Part shown: piece after piece, positions 8,499 to 16,406 of the stretch
Numbering within the stretch: position 1 is the stretch's first letter
How the letters are laid out: each line of letters starts with the position of its first letter
From: CAJKWP01 sp050943075
GTDB taxonomy: Bacteria > Bacillota > Clostridia > Christensenellales > UBA1242
Length of the DNA stretch: 40,455 bases
NCBI GenBank assembly: GCA_050943075.1
Contig: JBMNOM010000005.1
Coordinates: 1 to 40,455 of the forward strand
Reading direction: 5' to 3'
The notes under the pieces: generated by a model
Databases searched by the model: none
The model's input: the letters and a program-made list of their open reading frames with translations, nothing else
What the model was told of the DNA's origin: nothing
Program-made: the position numbers and the translations under genes

Positions 8499-8872
8499 TA
8501 GTTTTCCTTATCTTCTTCCTCAAGTGGTGGAATAACCAAATTTTCCAAAATTTCGTTAATTCTTTCAGTGTGAACATGGCCTTCGTCTAAAATGAATTCA
8601 AGTTTTGGCACTGATGGCATTTTAACGCTATTTGCAAGCAAAGCTCTAATGTATGTTCCGCTGTGTTTAATTGCGTTTAAAACGTCTTTTCTTTCCACAG
8701 CATCTTTAGAATAAACACTTACTCCAACTTTGCAGTATTTAAAATCAGGAGTGGTTTTAACACTTGTGATTGTTATTAAATTTGAAATTTTTGGGTTATC
8801 GAGTTCTTTTAAAACTATATCAGACAAAGCTCTGTGAATTTCTGCATTTGCCCTTTCCATTCTGTTTGACAT
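8498..8872 (-). CDS. rbfA: ribosome-binding factor A
   Basis: RbfA is a small KH-fold protein that binds the 5' helix of 16S rRNA during 30S maturation and is needed at low temperature. The sequence starts NRMERANAEIHRALSDIV and continues with the ITSVKTTPDFKYCKVGVSVY strand pair typical of the family. At 124 residues it has normal length. AAGGAG lies 8 bases before the ATG. A hairpin follows infB and a TATAAT lies upstream of rbfA, so it can be transcribed separately from the nusA-infB operon as well as by readthrough. Confidence 0.95.
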   Translation of the reverse strand: MSNRMERANAEIHRALSDIVLKELDNPKISNLITITSVKTTPDFKYCKVGVSVYSKDAVERKDVLNAIKHSGTYIRALLANSVKMPSVPKLEFILDEGHVHTERINEILENLVIPPLEEEDKEN

Positions 8873-8903
8873 AATATCTCTCCTTAATATTTATATTTCC
8901 TAT

Positions 8904-8909
8904 ATTATA
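8904..8909 (-). promoter_or_regulatory. possible -10 box for rbfA-nrnA-truB
   Basis: On the minus strand a perfect TATAAT lies 31 bases before the rbfA ATG and just past the infB terminator hairpin. No convincing -35 box is seen at the right distance, so this is tentative. Confidence 0.35.
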
Positions 8910-8952
8910 ACTTATTTTAAACATCTTTTATAACAAAATCTTATTAAAAATG

Positions 8953-8991
8953 AAATAACACTATAAATTTTGAAAATTTTTAGTGTTATTT
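8953..8991 (-). terminator. hairpin after infB
   Basis: AAATAACACTA (8953-8963) pairs perfectly with TAGTGTTATTT (8981-8991). On the minus strand the stem is followed by CATTTTTAAT, a weak T-run, so termination may be partial. Confidence 0.55.
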
Positions 8992-8999
8992 ACATTTAT

Positions 9000-11732
9000 T
9001 TATCTTTTAACTTCAACCTTTTGGTAAACTTCGATTATGTCGCCTTCTTTAAATTGATTAAAGTCTTTAAGTTTAATACCGCATTCATAACCATAGTTAA
9101 CTTCTGCTTTATCGTCTTTTTGAATTTTTAATGCTTCAATTGTTGTTTCGGCAATTTCTTCGCCATTTCTTAAAACTCTTGCGCCCGCATTTCTGTAAAT
9201 TTTGCCATCAGTCACATAAGAACCGGCAATTACACCTGCGCTTGAAAGTTTGAAGACAACTCTAACTTCAGCGTGACCTGTCACAACTTTTTCATAAACT
9301 TTTTCACGCATTCCAAGTGCTGAAGACGCAATTTCTTCAACAACTTCGTAAATTACTTTATAGCTCTTAATATTAACACCCATGGATTCTGCCATTGTTT
9401 TAATTCTGTTGTTAACTTTTAAGTTAAAGTTAATCACAACAGAGTTTGATGCTTGTGCAAGCACAAGGTCAGATTCAGTCACAGGGCCAGAACCTGAATG
9501 CACGCAAACAATTTTAACTTCATCGTTTGAAACTGCAATGAGTGAATATTTAAGCGCCTCAACAGAACCTTGAGAGTCTGCTTTAATGATAACGTTAAGG
9601 TTTTTAAGTTTGCCTTCGTTAACTTTGTCCATAAATGAATCTAAGCTAACAGCTGATGATTGAGCCGCTTGATCAGATTTAAGTTTATTTTTTCTTTCTT
9701 CAATAACTTGTTTTGACAATTTCTCATCCAAAGCATAAACTTGGTCGCCAGATTGTGGCACTTCGTTAAGCCCAAGCACACTTACTGGTGTTGATGGTGC
9801 GGCTTCTTTTACACTGTTGCCTTTTTCATCATACATTGCTTTAACTTTACCATAAGTGATACCAGAAATAATTGTGTCGCCAATTTTCAATGTTCCGTTT
9901 TGAACAAGAACAGTTGCAATTGGTCCTTTTGCTTTGTCAAGCGATGCTTCGATGACAGCACCAAGTGCAAGCACTTTTGGATTTGCCTTCAAATCTTGCA
10001 TTTCTGCAACAAGCAAAATCATTTTTAAAAGTTCGTCAATTCCCATTCCAGTTTTTGCAGAAACGCCAACTAAAATTGTGTCGCCACCCCATTCTTCTGG
10101 AAGCAAGCCATGTTCGGCAAGTTGTTGTTTAATTCTGTCTGGATTTGCTTCTTTTTTGTCCATTTTATTAACAGCAACAATCATTGGAATTCCTGCTGCT
10201 TTAATGTGGTTAATGGCTTCAATTGTTTGTGGCATAATTCCGTCATCTGCTGCCACAACCAAGATTGCAATGTCAGTGATTTTTGCTCCGCGCGCTCTCA
10301 TTGCAGTGAACGCAGCGTGCCCTGGTGTGTCAAGGAAAGTAATTTTTTGTCCGTTTGAACTAACTTGATAAGCACCAATGCTTTGTGTAATTCCACCTGC
10401 CTCGCCAAGTGCAACACTTTCTTTTCTAATAATGTCAAGAAGTGATGTTTTACCATGGTCAACGTGCCCCATAACAGCCACAACTGGTGGACGAGAAATG
10501 TATTCACTATCATCGTGTTTGTCTTGAGAAACAAATTGTGAAAGTTCTTGTTCTGCTGTGAGTTCAAGTTTTTGTTCAAGTGTGACTCCAAGTTCGGAAG
10601 AAATGAGTTCTGCTGTTGTGAAGTCAATTGCACTGTTAATGGTTGCCATAACACCTAATATCATAAGTTTTTTAATGATGTCTGCAACTGGTTTGCCAAT
10701 TTTTTCACTTAAAACTTTAACTGTGACTGTTTCTGTTGTTATAACTGCGTGTTCAATTGCTGGTGCAACATAAACAGGCTCTTTTTTCTTGTTTTTAATG
10801 AGTTTTCTTGACCCCATGATGATTTCTTCATAATCATCGTCAGAAATAAGAACGTTTGCTCTTTTGCTTGAAACAACACCTTTTTTAGCTGTTTGTTTTT
10901 CTTTTTCATCATAATTGCGTTTTGTTTTGTTTTTATTGCCAAATGTTCTTTCAGGTTGAGCAAGCACTTTGCTGCTTTCAAGCGGTGTGAACACTTTCAC
11001 AGCGTTTGTTCTGCTTGAAGCAAAAGATGTGCCAGCATTTCTGGAACGATTGTCATTATTAAATGGACGCCCTGCGCGGTTGTCAGTACCAAATGGACGT
11101 GGCACACGATTATCATTGAATGGTCTTGGTGTGCGGTTATCGTTGTTAAACTGACGTGGTGCACGGTTGTCATTGTTAAATGGACGTTGCCCTCTGTTGT
11201 CGTTGTTAAACTGACGAGGAGCGCGACCATCATTATTTTGGAAACGGCCATCATTGTTAAATGGACGTCTTTGGTCATTATTAAAAGCACGATTGTTTGT
11301 GTTGTTTTGTTGGAAAGGTCTGTTTTGATAATTTCCATCTCTGTTGTTTTCAAAGCTTCTTTTTGTGTTATTTGGGTTGCCTTGGAAAGTTTGTTTTACT
11401 TGTGAATGCTCTTGTTTTGATGCAACACTTGGGTTTGTTTCCACTTGTTTTACGCTTTCTGCTTTCACTTCAGGTTTAACAGCATTTTTACTTTGAACAA
11501 CTTGTTTTGGAGCGGCTGAAACATTTTCAGTTTGTGAAGCAGCAGGTTTAACTGCATTTGCACTTTCAGTTTTAACAACAAGAACATTTTTATGTTGTGA
11601 AACAGCCTTGATAAGAGAATCAATTTCGCTCTTACCTGTTTTTAATTGTCTTAACAAATTTTGAATTTCTCCACTTGTTTGAATTTTGTGGATTGATTTT
11701 AAACTGTTTAATTCTTGATTATTATTTGCCAA
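9000..11732 (-). CDS. infB: translation initiation factor IF-2
   Basis: IF-2 is the GTPase that brings initiator tRNA to the 30S subunit and promotes subunit joining. The G domain has GHVDHGKTS (about residue 420), DTPGHAAF and NKMD; the C-terminal half carries the usual beta-barrel and tRNA-binding domains to ..FKEGDIIEVYQKVEVKR. The N-terminal 250 residues are low-complexity, rich in Asn, Arg and Phe, and contain a tandem decapeptide repeat. The start is TTG at 11732 with AAGGAG 8 bases upstream, overlapping ylxQ by 11 bases. At 910 residues it is long for a Firmicute, owing to the repeat region. It is the last gene of the rimP operon before a hairpin. Confidence 0.96.
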   Translation of the reverse strand: MANNNQELNSLKSIHKIQTSGEIQNLLRQLKTGKSEIDSLIKAVSQHKNVLVVKTESANAVKPAASQTENVSAAPKQVVQSKNAVKPEVKAESVKQVETNPSVASKQEHSQVKQTFQGNPNNTKRSFENNRDGNYQNRPFQQNNTNNRAFNNDQRRPFNNDGRFQNNDGRAPRQFNNDNRGQRPFNNDNRAPRQFNNDNRTPRPFNDNRVPRPFGTDNRAGRPFNNDNRSRNAGTSFASSRTNAVKVFTPLESSKVLAQPERTFGNKNKTKRNYDEKEKQTAKKGVVSSKRANVLISDDDYEEIIMGSRKLIKNKKKEPVYVAPAIEHAVITTETVTVKVLSEKIGKPVADIIKKLMILGVMATINSAIDFTTAELISSELGVTLEQKLELTAEQELSQFVSQDKHDDSEYISRPPVVAVMGHVDHGKTSLLDIIRKESVALGEAGGITQSIGAYQVSSNGQKITFLDTPGHAAFTAMRARGAKITDIAILVVAADDGIMPQTIEAINHIKAAGIPMIVAVNKMDKKEANPDRIKQQLAEHGLLPEEWGGDTILVGVSAKTGMGIDELLKMILLVAEMQDLKANPKVLALGAVIEASLDKAKGPIATVLVQNGTLKIGDTIISGITYGKVKAMYDEKGNSVKEAAPSTPVSVLGLNEVPQSGDQVYALDEKLSKQVIEERKNKLKSDQAAQSSAVSLDSFMDKVNEGKLKNLNVIIKADSQGSVEALKYSLIAVSNDEVKIVCVHSGSGPVTESDLVLAQASNSVVINFNLKVNNRIKTMAESMGVNIKSYKVIYEVVEEIASSALGMREKVYEKVVTGHAEVRVVFKLSSAGVIAGSYVTDGKIYRNAGARVLRNGEEIAETTIEALKIQKDDKAEVNYGYECGIKLKDFNQFKEGDIIEVYQKVEVKR
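11046..11222 (-). repeat. 30-bp tandem repeat in the infB N-terminal region
   Basis: Six tandem units encode residues 171-229 of IF-2, with consensus (A/T/V)-P-R-(P/Q)-F-N-N-D-N-R; one unit is 9 residues (27 bp) and the others 10. Flanking residues 118-170 are a decayed version of the same composition. Confidence 0.85.
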
Positions 11733-12024
11733 AATTTTCGCTCCTTAAATTTTTGATAATTTCATCACTTAACCCTTTGTTTTTAACACCAACAATTTTA
11801 CAATTTTTAATTTGTGTCAAACTTTCAAGTTCTTTCACAAAAAACACATTTTCTGTTAGGTTTTTTAAGGTTTCTGTAATTTTTATTGTGTTTTTCCCTG
11901 CGGACTCATCTGCCAAAACCAAAAACAATTTTTTGTTGTAGTTTTTCAGTGTGTCCGAGCCAATTATTAAATAACCAGCTTTGTTTGCTATTGATAAATA
12001 GCCTTTAATTTTTTCTTTGTTCAT
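11722..12024 (-). CDS. ylxQ: YlxQ-like L7Ae family ribosomal protein
   Basis: This 100-residue protein has the L7Ae/L30e fold pattern: KIKGYLSIANKAGYLIIGSD, then KLFLVLADESAGKNT and a C-terminal helix. YlxQ proteins bind kink-turn RNA and are encoded between nusA/ylxR and infB in Firmicutes, exactly the context here. The end overlaps the TTG start of infB by 11 bases. It lies 7 bases downstream of ylxR. The SD is weak (AGGAAAAG). The cellular function is not well established in the family. Confidence 0.85.
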   Translation of the reverse strand: MNKEKIKGYLSIANKAGYLIIGSDTLKNYNKKLFLVLADESAGKNTIKITETLKNLTENVFFVKELESLTQIKNCKIVGVKNKGLSDEIIKNLRSENFGK

Positions 12025-12031
12025 TCTTTTC

Positions 12032-12280
12032 CTAATTAATTTGATTCAATAAGTTTTCATAAATTTCTTCTGGAACAAAAGTTTTAAATGCACGATTCAA
12101 AGCTTTTGTTTTGTATAATTTTTCTTTGCAACTGTCTTTAAAGCAAAGATAAACTCCACGTGCTTGCATTTTTTGTGCTTTGTCCAAAACAATTTGATTG
12201 TCTTTGGTTTTCACAATTCTGTTAATAAATTTTTTTTCAAATTTGTTTCTGCAAACAATGCAAGTTCTAATGTTTTTCAA
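12032..12280 (-). CDS. ylxR: YlxR (DUF448) family protein
   Basis: This 82-residue basic protein carries the family motifs RTCIVCRNKF at the N-terminus and ARGVYLCFKDSC in the middle. YlxR is a small predicted RNA-binding protein encoded after nusA. The start is TTG at 12280; its SD (GGAG) lies inside the last codons of nusA, only 2 bases separate the genes, and no ATG is available. The gene order nusA-ylxR-ylxQ-infB supports the call. Confidence 0.92.
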   Translation of the reverse strand: MKNIRTCIVCRNKFEKKFINRIVKTKDNQIVLDKAQKMQARGVYLCFKDSCKEKLYKTKALNRAFKTFVPEEIYENLLNQIN

Positions 12281-12282
12281 AT

Positions 12283-13461
12283 TTATTCTCCAATATCATC
12301 AAAGTTTTCAAAACCAGAAAAATCAACTGCTGTAATTTCTTCAACTTGTTCGCTGCTTTCGTTTGTGTCGTCAATGTCTGAAAGTTCATATTCAACTTCT
12401 TTCACTTGACCTGCTCCACAATCAACTTGGCTTTCGCTTTTCAAATCAATTTTCCAGCCAGTTAATTTTGCAGCCAAACGCACGTTTTGTCCGCCCTTGC
12501 CAATTGCAAGTGAAAGTTTGTCGTCTGGAACAATAACTCTTGACACTTTCAAACTTTCGTTTGCTTCAACACTTAAAACTTTTGCTGGGCTTAATGAACG
12601 TGCAATATATTCCAAAATGTCTTCTGAATAAAGCACAAGGTCAATTTTTTCGCCGTTAATTTCAGTGCTGATTGAGTTAATTCTTTCTCCGCGGTTTCCA
12701 ACACAAGCGCCAAGTGCGTCAATGTGTGGTTTTGTTGCCCAAATTGCAACTTTTGCACGGTTTCCTGGGTCACGCGCAATGTTTTTAATAACAACTTCGC
12801 CTGTTGCAACTTCTGGAACTTCAAGCTCAAAAAGTTTTCTTAAGAAACCAAGGTTTGTTCTTGTCACTTGAACTTGTGAGCCTTTAAATGAATCTTGAAT
12901 TTTCTTAACATAAACTTTAACTCTGTCGCCAACTCTGTATTTCTCTCCAGGAATTTGGTCGTTTTTAAGCATAACGCCTTCTGTGTTTGTTCCTGCAATT
13001 AAAACATAAACGTTGTCGTTGTCAATGCGTTTAACAATTGTTGTTAAAAGTTGGTCTTCTTTTTCAGAAAGTTCACTTAAAGCAATATCTCTTTCCATTT
13101 CTTTAAGCCTTTGCATAACAACTTGTTTTGCTGTTTGTGCTGCAATTCTTCCAAAGTCTTTTGTGCTTTCTTCTGTTTGAACCAAGTCGCCAACTTTGTG
13201 TGATTTTTTAATTTCTTGCGCGTCTGCCAAAGAAATTTCTTTGTCTGCGTCAAGCACTTCATCCACAACAGTTTTGTAGCTGTAAATTTTAATTGTTGCT
13301 TTTTCTGCATTCAATTTAACAAGTGCAGATTTTGCTTCGCCATACATTTTTTTGTAGGCTGAAGTTAATGCTTGTTCAAGTGTTTCAATAAATTGTTCTT
13401 TGTTGATTTTTTTTGTTTGTTCAAGTTCATCAAGTGCTTGAAAAAAGTCTTTATTTATCAT
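12283..13461 (-). CDS. nusA: transcription termination/antitermination factor NusA
   Basis: NusA binds RNA polymerase and controls pausing, termination and antitermination. The domains are in standard order: N-terminal RNAP-binding domain (residues 1-130), S1 domain (about 135-200), then KH1 and KH2 with IARDPGNRAKVAIW, GACVGNRGERINSI and SLAIGKGGQNVRLAAKLTGW. At 392 residues it is a typical Gram-positive NusA. The last 40 residues are acidic (many Asp/Glu) and lack the repeats of proteobacterial NusA. AAAGGA precedes the ATG. It follows rimP by 17 bases. Confidence 0.97.
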   Translation of the reverse strand: MINKDFFQALDELEQTKKINKEQFIETLEQALTSAYKKMYGEAKSALVKLNAEKATIKIYSYKTVVDEVLDADKEISLADAQEIKKSHKVGDLVQTEESTKDFGRIAAQTAKQVVMQRLKEMERDIALSELSEKEDQLLTTIVKRIDNDNVYVLIAGTNTEGVMLKNDQIPGEKYRVGDRVKVYVKKIQDSFKGSQVQVTRTNLGFLRKLFELEVPEVATGEVVIKNIARDPGNRAKVAIWATKPHIDALGACVGNRGERINSISTEINGEKIDLVLYSEDILEYIARSLSPAKVLSVEANESLKVSRVIVPDDKLSLAIGKGGQNVRLAAKLTGWKIDLKSESQVDCGAGQVKEVEYELSDIDDTNESSEQVEEITAVDFSGFENFDDIGE

Positions 13462-13478
13462 TTTAGTTTCCTTTTAAA

Positions 13479-13940
13479 TTAAAATTTTAAAACTGGCACA
13501 ATGTGCGCAACTTTGTCTTTTGGGAAAGCAACTTCTTTTTCATCAACACTTAAAACAACACTTTCTTCTGTGTAATCCATTAAAAGACCTTGAGCTGTTT
13601 TAACACCATCAACCGGAACATAAAGTTTAATTTGATATTCCTCTCCTTTATGGCGCAAAAAGTCAGCATGGTTTTTAATTGGTCTGTCAAGCCCTTCAGA
13701 TTCCACATTCAAAATATATGGTTTGTCATCTGTTGGATTAAGTTGTTCAAGCTCTTTATCAACAAGCCTATGAACTTTTTCACAGTCATCAATGTTGATT
13801 CCTTCTTTTGAATAAATTGTGAATGTTAAATTCATTCCATTATTTTTTTTGGAATAATCAACTTCAATAACTTCATACCCCAATTCATTCACAAGGGGAA
13901 CAATTTTTTCTTTGCAAATTGTTTCAATTTTACTTGCCAA
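13479..13940 (-). CDS. rimP: ribosome maturation factor RimP
   Basis: RimP assists 30S assembly. The 153 residues show the family pattern: PLVNELGYEVIEVDYSKKNNG, then the GINIDDCEKVHRLVDKEL helix and the YILNVESEGLDRPIK core motif. The start is TTG at 13940, with GGAGG 9 bases upstream and no ATG or GTG alternative. It is first in rimP-nusA-ylxR-ylxQ-infB. The leader of about 60 bases holds a strong hairpin directly upstream of the SD, which may influence expression. Confidence 0.95.
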   Translation of the reverse strand: MASKIETICKEKIVPLVNELGYEVIEVDYSKKNNGMNLTFTIYSKEGINIDDCEKVHRLVDKELEQLNPTDDKPYILNVESEGLDRPIKNHADFLRHKGEEYQIKLYVPVDGVKTAQGLLMDYTEESVVLSVDEKEVAFPKDKVAHIVPVLKF

Positions 13941-13963
13941 ATTCGTTTGCCTCCTTCAATACT

Positions 13964-13992
13964 AAGAGTGGGCTCGTTTTAAGCCCACTCTT
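13964..13992 (-). promoter_or_regulatory. GC-rich hairpin in the rimP operon leader
   Basis: An 11-bp perfect stem (AAGAGTGGGCT with AGCCCACTCTT) with loop CGTTTTA lies between the promoter and the GGAGG of rimP. It is unusually GC-rich for this genome. No T-run follows in either direction, so it is not an obvious terminator; a 5' stabilising or regulatory hairpin is more likely. Confidence 0.6.
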
Positions 13993-14007
13993 AATCTAGT
14001 TATGTTA

Positions 14008-14036
14008 ATTTTAGCATATAATATGCGATATGGCAA
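14008..14036 (-). promoter_or_regulatory. promoter of the rimP-nusA-infB operon
   Basis: The minus strand reads TTGCCA (14036-14031), 17 bases, TAAAAT (14013-14008) with an upstream TGC extended -10. Predicted start near 14001, giving a leader of about 60 bases. Confidence 0.65.
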
Positions 14037-14306
14037 GTTTTTTTTAAAAATTCTTTATTATCTATATTATTATTTATATGTAAAGAAAACCATTAATTAT
14101 AACCCCAAAAACAAGCAGAAATTTGGCAAAATTTTTTGTTAATTATGTCCATTTTTCAATTTTGAAAAACACACATTTTTTTTGTTTTAAGTGCAAACAA
14201 AAACACAAAATATTGTGTCAAAAAATCACTTTAAAAGTTTATTTTCCAAAATGCAAAAAAAATAAAAAATAGAACAATAAAAGCAAAAGCAATAAAAATA
14301 AAAACA
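14037..14306. other. AT-rich intergenic region, no gene seen
   Basis: About 270 bases between the rimP promoter and the rpsI terminator. The right end holds imperfect A-rich repeats (AATAAAA/GCAAAA units). I see no ORF, tRNA or clear hairpin apart from the flanking terminator. Confidence 0.5.
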
Positions 14307-14338
14307 ATAAAAAAAGAACTTTGAAAGCCAAAGTTCTT
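14307..14338 (-). terminator. terminator of rplM-rpsI
   Basis: AAGAACTTTG (14314-14323) pairs with CAAAGTTCTT (14329-14338) around a 5-base loop. On the minus strand the stem runs into TTTTTTT. It lies 18 bases past the rpsI stop. Confidence 0.9.
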
Positions 14339-14356
14339 AATTTTAATAATTTCAAA

Positions 14357-14788
14357 TTATCTCTTGCTGAATTGTGGAGCTTTTCTAGCTTTCTTCAAGC
14401 CATATTTCTTTCTTTCTTTCTTTCTTGAATCTCTTGTCAAGAAACCAGCTTTTTTAATTTCAGCTTTGTACTGTTCGTCAGCTTCAACAAGTGCTCTTGA
14501 AATGCCGTGCAAAATTGCACCTGCTTGACCTGTTAAACCACCGCCAATAACATTAACGATTATGTCATATTTGCTTTCTGCACCAACCAAAACAAGTGAT
14601 TGACGAGCAATGAGTTTCAATGTTTCAAGTGGGAAATATTCATCAATTGAAACACCGTTGATTTCAAATTTGCCATTTCCGCCAGCAATCAAACGAACTC
14701 TTGCAACTGAACTTTTTCTTCTTCCAGTTCCAAAGAATTGAACTAATTTTGATTTTGCTGATTTAATTGTTTTCTTTGCTTCTGCCAT
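14357..14788 (-). CDS. rpsI: 30S ribosomal protein uS9
   Basis: uS9 sits in the 30S head, and its C-terminal tail reaches the P-site tRNA. The sequence has FFGTGRRKSSVARVRL near the start, then GGGLTGQAGAILHGISRAL and the conserved C-terminal end GLKKARKAPQFSKR. An N-terminal extension of about 17 residues is present. Its ATG overlaps the rplM stop by one base (TAATG), the standard coupled pair. Confidence 0.98.
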   Translation of the reverse strand: MAEAKKTIKSAKSKLVQFFGTGRRKSSVARVRLIAGGNGKFEINGVSIDEYFPLETLKLIARQSLVLVGAESKYDIIVNVIGGGLTGQAGAILHGISRALVEADEQYKAEIKKAGFLTRDSRKKERKKYGLKKARKAPQFSKR

Positions 14789-15228
14789 TATTTCACTCCT
14801 TTAACTTCAACTGCAACAGGTTGTTGAGCTTCATGGTCGTGTTTGTCATCTTTGAACACTCTAAGTCTTGTTGCTTGTTTTTTGCCAAGTTGATTTTTTC
14901 TAAGCATTCCTTTAACTGCTTTGTGAACAGCTTGTGTGGAATCTTCTCTCATTACAGTTTTATAATCTTTTGATTTTAAACCACCAGCATATCCTGAGTG
15001 ACTGTAAATTCTTTTTTGTTCAAGTTTTTTACCTGTTAACACAACATAGTCTGAGTTAAGCACAATCACGAAGTCGCCAGCGTCAACGTGAGGTGTGTAT
15101 GTTGGTTTGTTTTTACCACTTAAAATATCAGCAACTTGTGTTGCAAGTCTGCCAAGTGGAACATTTTTTGCATCAATAACATACCATTTTCTTTCAACTG
15201 AATCTGGATTTGCCATAAATGTTTTCAT
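14788..15228 (-). CDS. rplM: 50S ribosomal protein uL13
   Basis: uL13 is an early-assembly 50S protein. Motifs include KWYVIDAKNVPLGRLATQVA, GDFVIVLNSDYVVLTGKK, the YSHSGYAGGLK loop and AVKGMLRKNQLG. The start is taken at ATG 15228 because GGAGG lies 5-6 bases before it; an in-frame TTG at 15240 overlaps that SD. The protein is then 146 residues. It is transcribed with rpsI from a strong promoter through a leader of about 107 bases with the features of an L13 autoregulatory leader. Confidence 0.98.
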   Translation of the reverse strand: MKTFMANPDSVERKWYVIDAKNVPLGRLATQVADILSGKNKPTYTPHVDAGDFVIVLNSDYVVLTGKKLEQKRIYSHSGYAGGLKSKDYKTVMREDSTQAVHKAVKGMLRKNQLGKKQATRLRVFKDDKHDHEAQQPVAVEVKGVK

Positions 15229-15335
15229 TTTTTCCTCCAAAGTTTTGTAAATAAAAATTTAATTCTCTTTCCACTTTGTGCTTTTTAAGTAAGGGGCTAA
15301 TTTACAAAAAAAATGCCAAACCAAAGTTTTAGACT
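15229..15335 (-). promoter_or_regulatory. candidate L13 leader RNA (autoregulatory 5' UTR of rplM-rpsI)
   Basis: The leader of about 107 bases contains a 10-bp perfect long-range helix: minus-strand TTTTGTAAAT (15309-15300) pairs with ATTTACAAAA (15252-15243), close to the SD. AACTTTGG occurs twice, at the leader start and just before GGAGG. Low-GC Gram-positive bacteria carry a known L13 leader at this position; I infer homology from position and pairing only. Confidence 0.5.
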
Positions 15336-15341
15336 TTTAAG

Positions 15342-15370
15342 ATTATATATTATAAGGATTGAGAAGTCAA
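15342..15370 (-). promoter_or_regulatory. promoter of rplM-rpsI
   Basis: The minus strand reads TTGACT (15370-15365), 17 bases, TATAAT (15347-15342); a second TATAAT overlaps upstream (15354-15349). Confidence 0.8.
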
Positions 15371-15419
15371 GTGTTTTTTAAAATACGCAAAACTTTTTTT
15401 TGCCACTCACTCTTTTTGT

Positions 15420-16241
15420 TTAATACTCAACATCCCATAGATATAGCCCGCACCCAGAAAGTGTTTTTTTTGCTTTTGTGCGGTCTTTTGCGTTTAAAAT
15501 TTCGCGCACTTCTTTTGCTGTTAAACTGCCCTTTCCAACTTCAATTATTGTGCCAATTATAATCCTAACCATATTATGCAAAAAACCATTTGCTTGTATT
15601 TTAAAAACAAGCAAATCTTTATCCTTCTTCACCTTAAATTTTCTGACAATTCTTATGTTTGAAGTAAGTTTTTCTTTCATTGCCAAAAAGTCTTTTTCAG
15701 TTGAAAATTGCGCTTTAATTTTTTCAAAATCAACACTCTTTTCTGCTTCATTTTTTTTGGTGCAAAATGAAGTGAAATCATGTTTTCCTTTTAAAACGCG
15801 CATGGCTTTTTTCATTTCTTTAAAATTTAGTTTTTCAGGCACTTGAAGTGCTTTGTTTTCATAAAGTGGCAAACGAGTTTTTGACATATAACACACATAC
15901 TTATAAGTTTTTTGTTTTGCACTAAACCTTGCATGAAAACTTGCACTCGCTTCTTTTGCACTTAAAACAACAACACTTTTTGGCAAATGATTATTAACTG
16001 CGTTTGGCAAACGTGAAAAATCAAAACTGCTTTGCGTGTCAAAATGAGCAACTTGTTTTCTTGCATGCACGCCGGCATCTGTTCTGCCACTTGCGTACAA
16101 AATAATATTTTCGTTTAAAAATTTGCTTAAAACATCTTGCAAAACGCCTTGAATTGTCACGCTGTTTTCTTGTTTGTTTTGCACTTGCCAGCCGTTAAAT
16201 GCGCTGCCGTCATACATAATTTCAATTAAAATTCTTTTCAT
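15420..16241 (-). CDS. truA: tRNA pseudouridine synthase A (positions 38-40)
   Basis: TruA modifies uridines 38-40 of the tRNA anticodon arm. The catalytic aspartate lies in ASGRTDAGVHARKQVAHFDT. The start is MKRILIEIMYDGSAFNGWQ, and the KTYKYVCYM and GFLHNMVRIIIGTIIEVG motifs complete the family pattern. Taking ATG 16241 gives 273 residues; an ATG 12 bases earlier is also in frame. Neither has an SD, and the predicted transcription start falls at 16242, so the mRNA looks leaderless. The family is usually 245-260 residues; a basic insertion around 160-190 accounts for the excess. Confidence 0.95.
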   Translation of the reverse strand: MKRILIEIMYDGSAFNGWQVQNKQENSVTIQGVLQDVLSKFLNENIILYASGRTDAGVHARKQVAHFDTQSSFDFSRLPNAVNNHLPKSVVVLSAKEASASFHARFSAKQKTYKYVCYMSKTRLPLYENKALQVPEKLNFKEMKKAMRVLKGKHDFTSFCTKKNEAEKSVDFEKIKAQFSTEKDFLAMKEKLTSNIRIVRKFKVKKDKDLLVFKIQANGFLHNMVRIIIGTIIEVGKGSLTAKEVREILNAKDRTKAKKTLSGCGLYLWDVEY

Positions 16242-16248
16242 ACATAAA

Positions 16249-16257
16249 ATCATAGCA
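16249..16257 (-). promoter_or_regulatory. extended -10 promoter of truA, leaderless geometry
   Basis: The minus strand reads TGCTATGAT, an extended -10 (TG-n-TATGAT). The -35 region is poor (TTTTAT). The last base of the -10 is 7 bases before the truA ATG. Confidence 0.5.
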
Positions 16258-16338
16258 CATTTTTATTAAAAATAAAATTTGTTTTGATAAAAAAAGACTT
16301 TTTTAGTTTTTCAATGCATTTTTTGGCTTTAAATTGCC

Positions 16339-16368
16339 TTGACTTTTGCTTTGCATTTAATTTAATAT
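16339..16368 (+). promoter_or_regulatory. promoter of the PFOR gene
   Basis: TTGACT (16339-16344), an 18-base spacer and TAATAT (16363-16368). The leader would be about 30 bases and contains the SD AAAGGA. Confidence 0.5.
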
Positions 16369-16406
16369 TAAGTTGTTTAAATTTTTACACAACATAAAGG
16401 ATATTT

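Noticed and set aside
11046..11222. Regular repeats looking like a CRISPR array
   Set aside because: They are tandem units without spacers, lie in the infB reading frame and encode a decapeptide.
14037..14306. Possible small RNA gene in the AT-rich gap
   Set aside because: No structure or promoter beyond the flanking rimP promoter and rpsI terminator.
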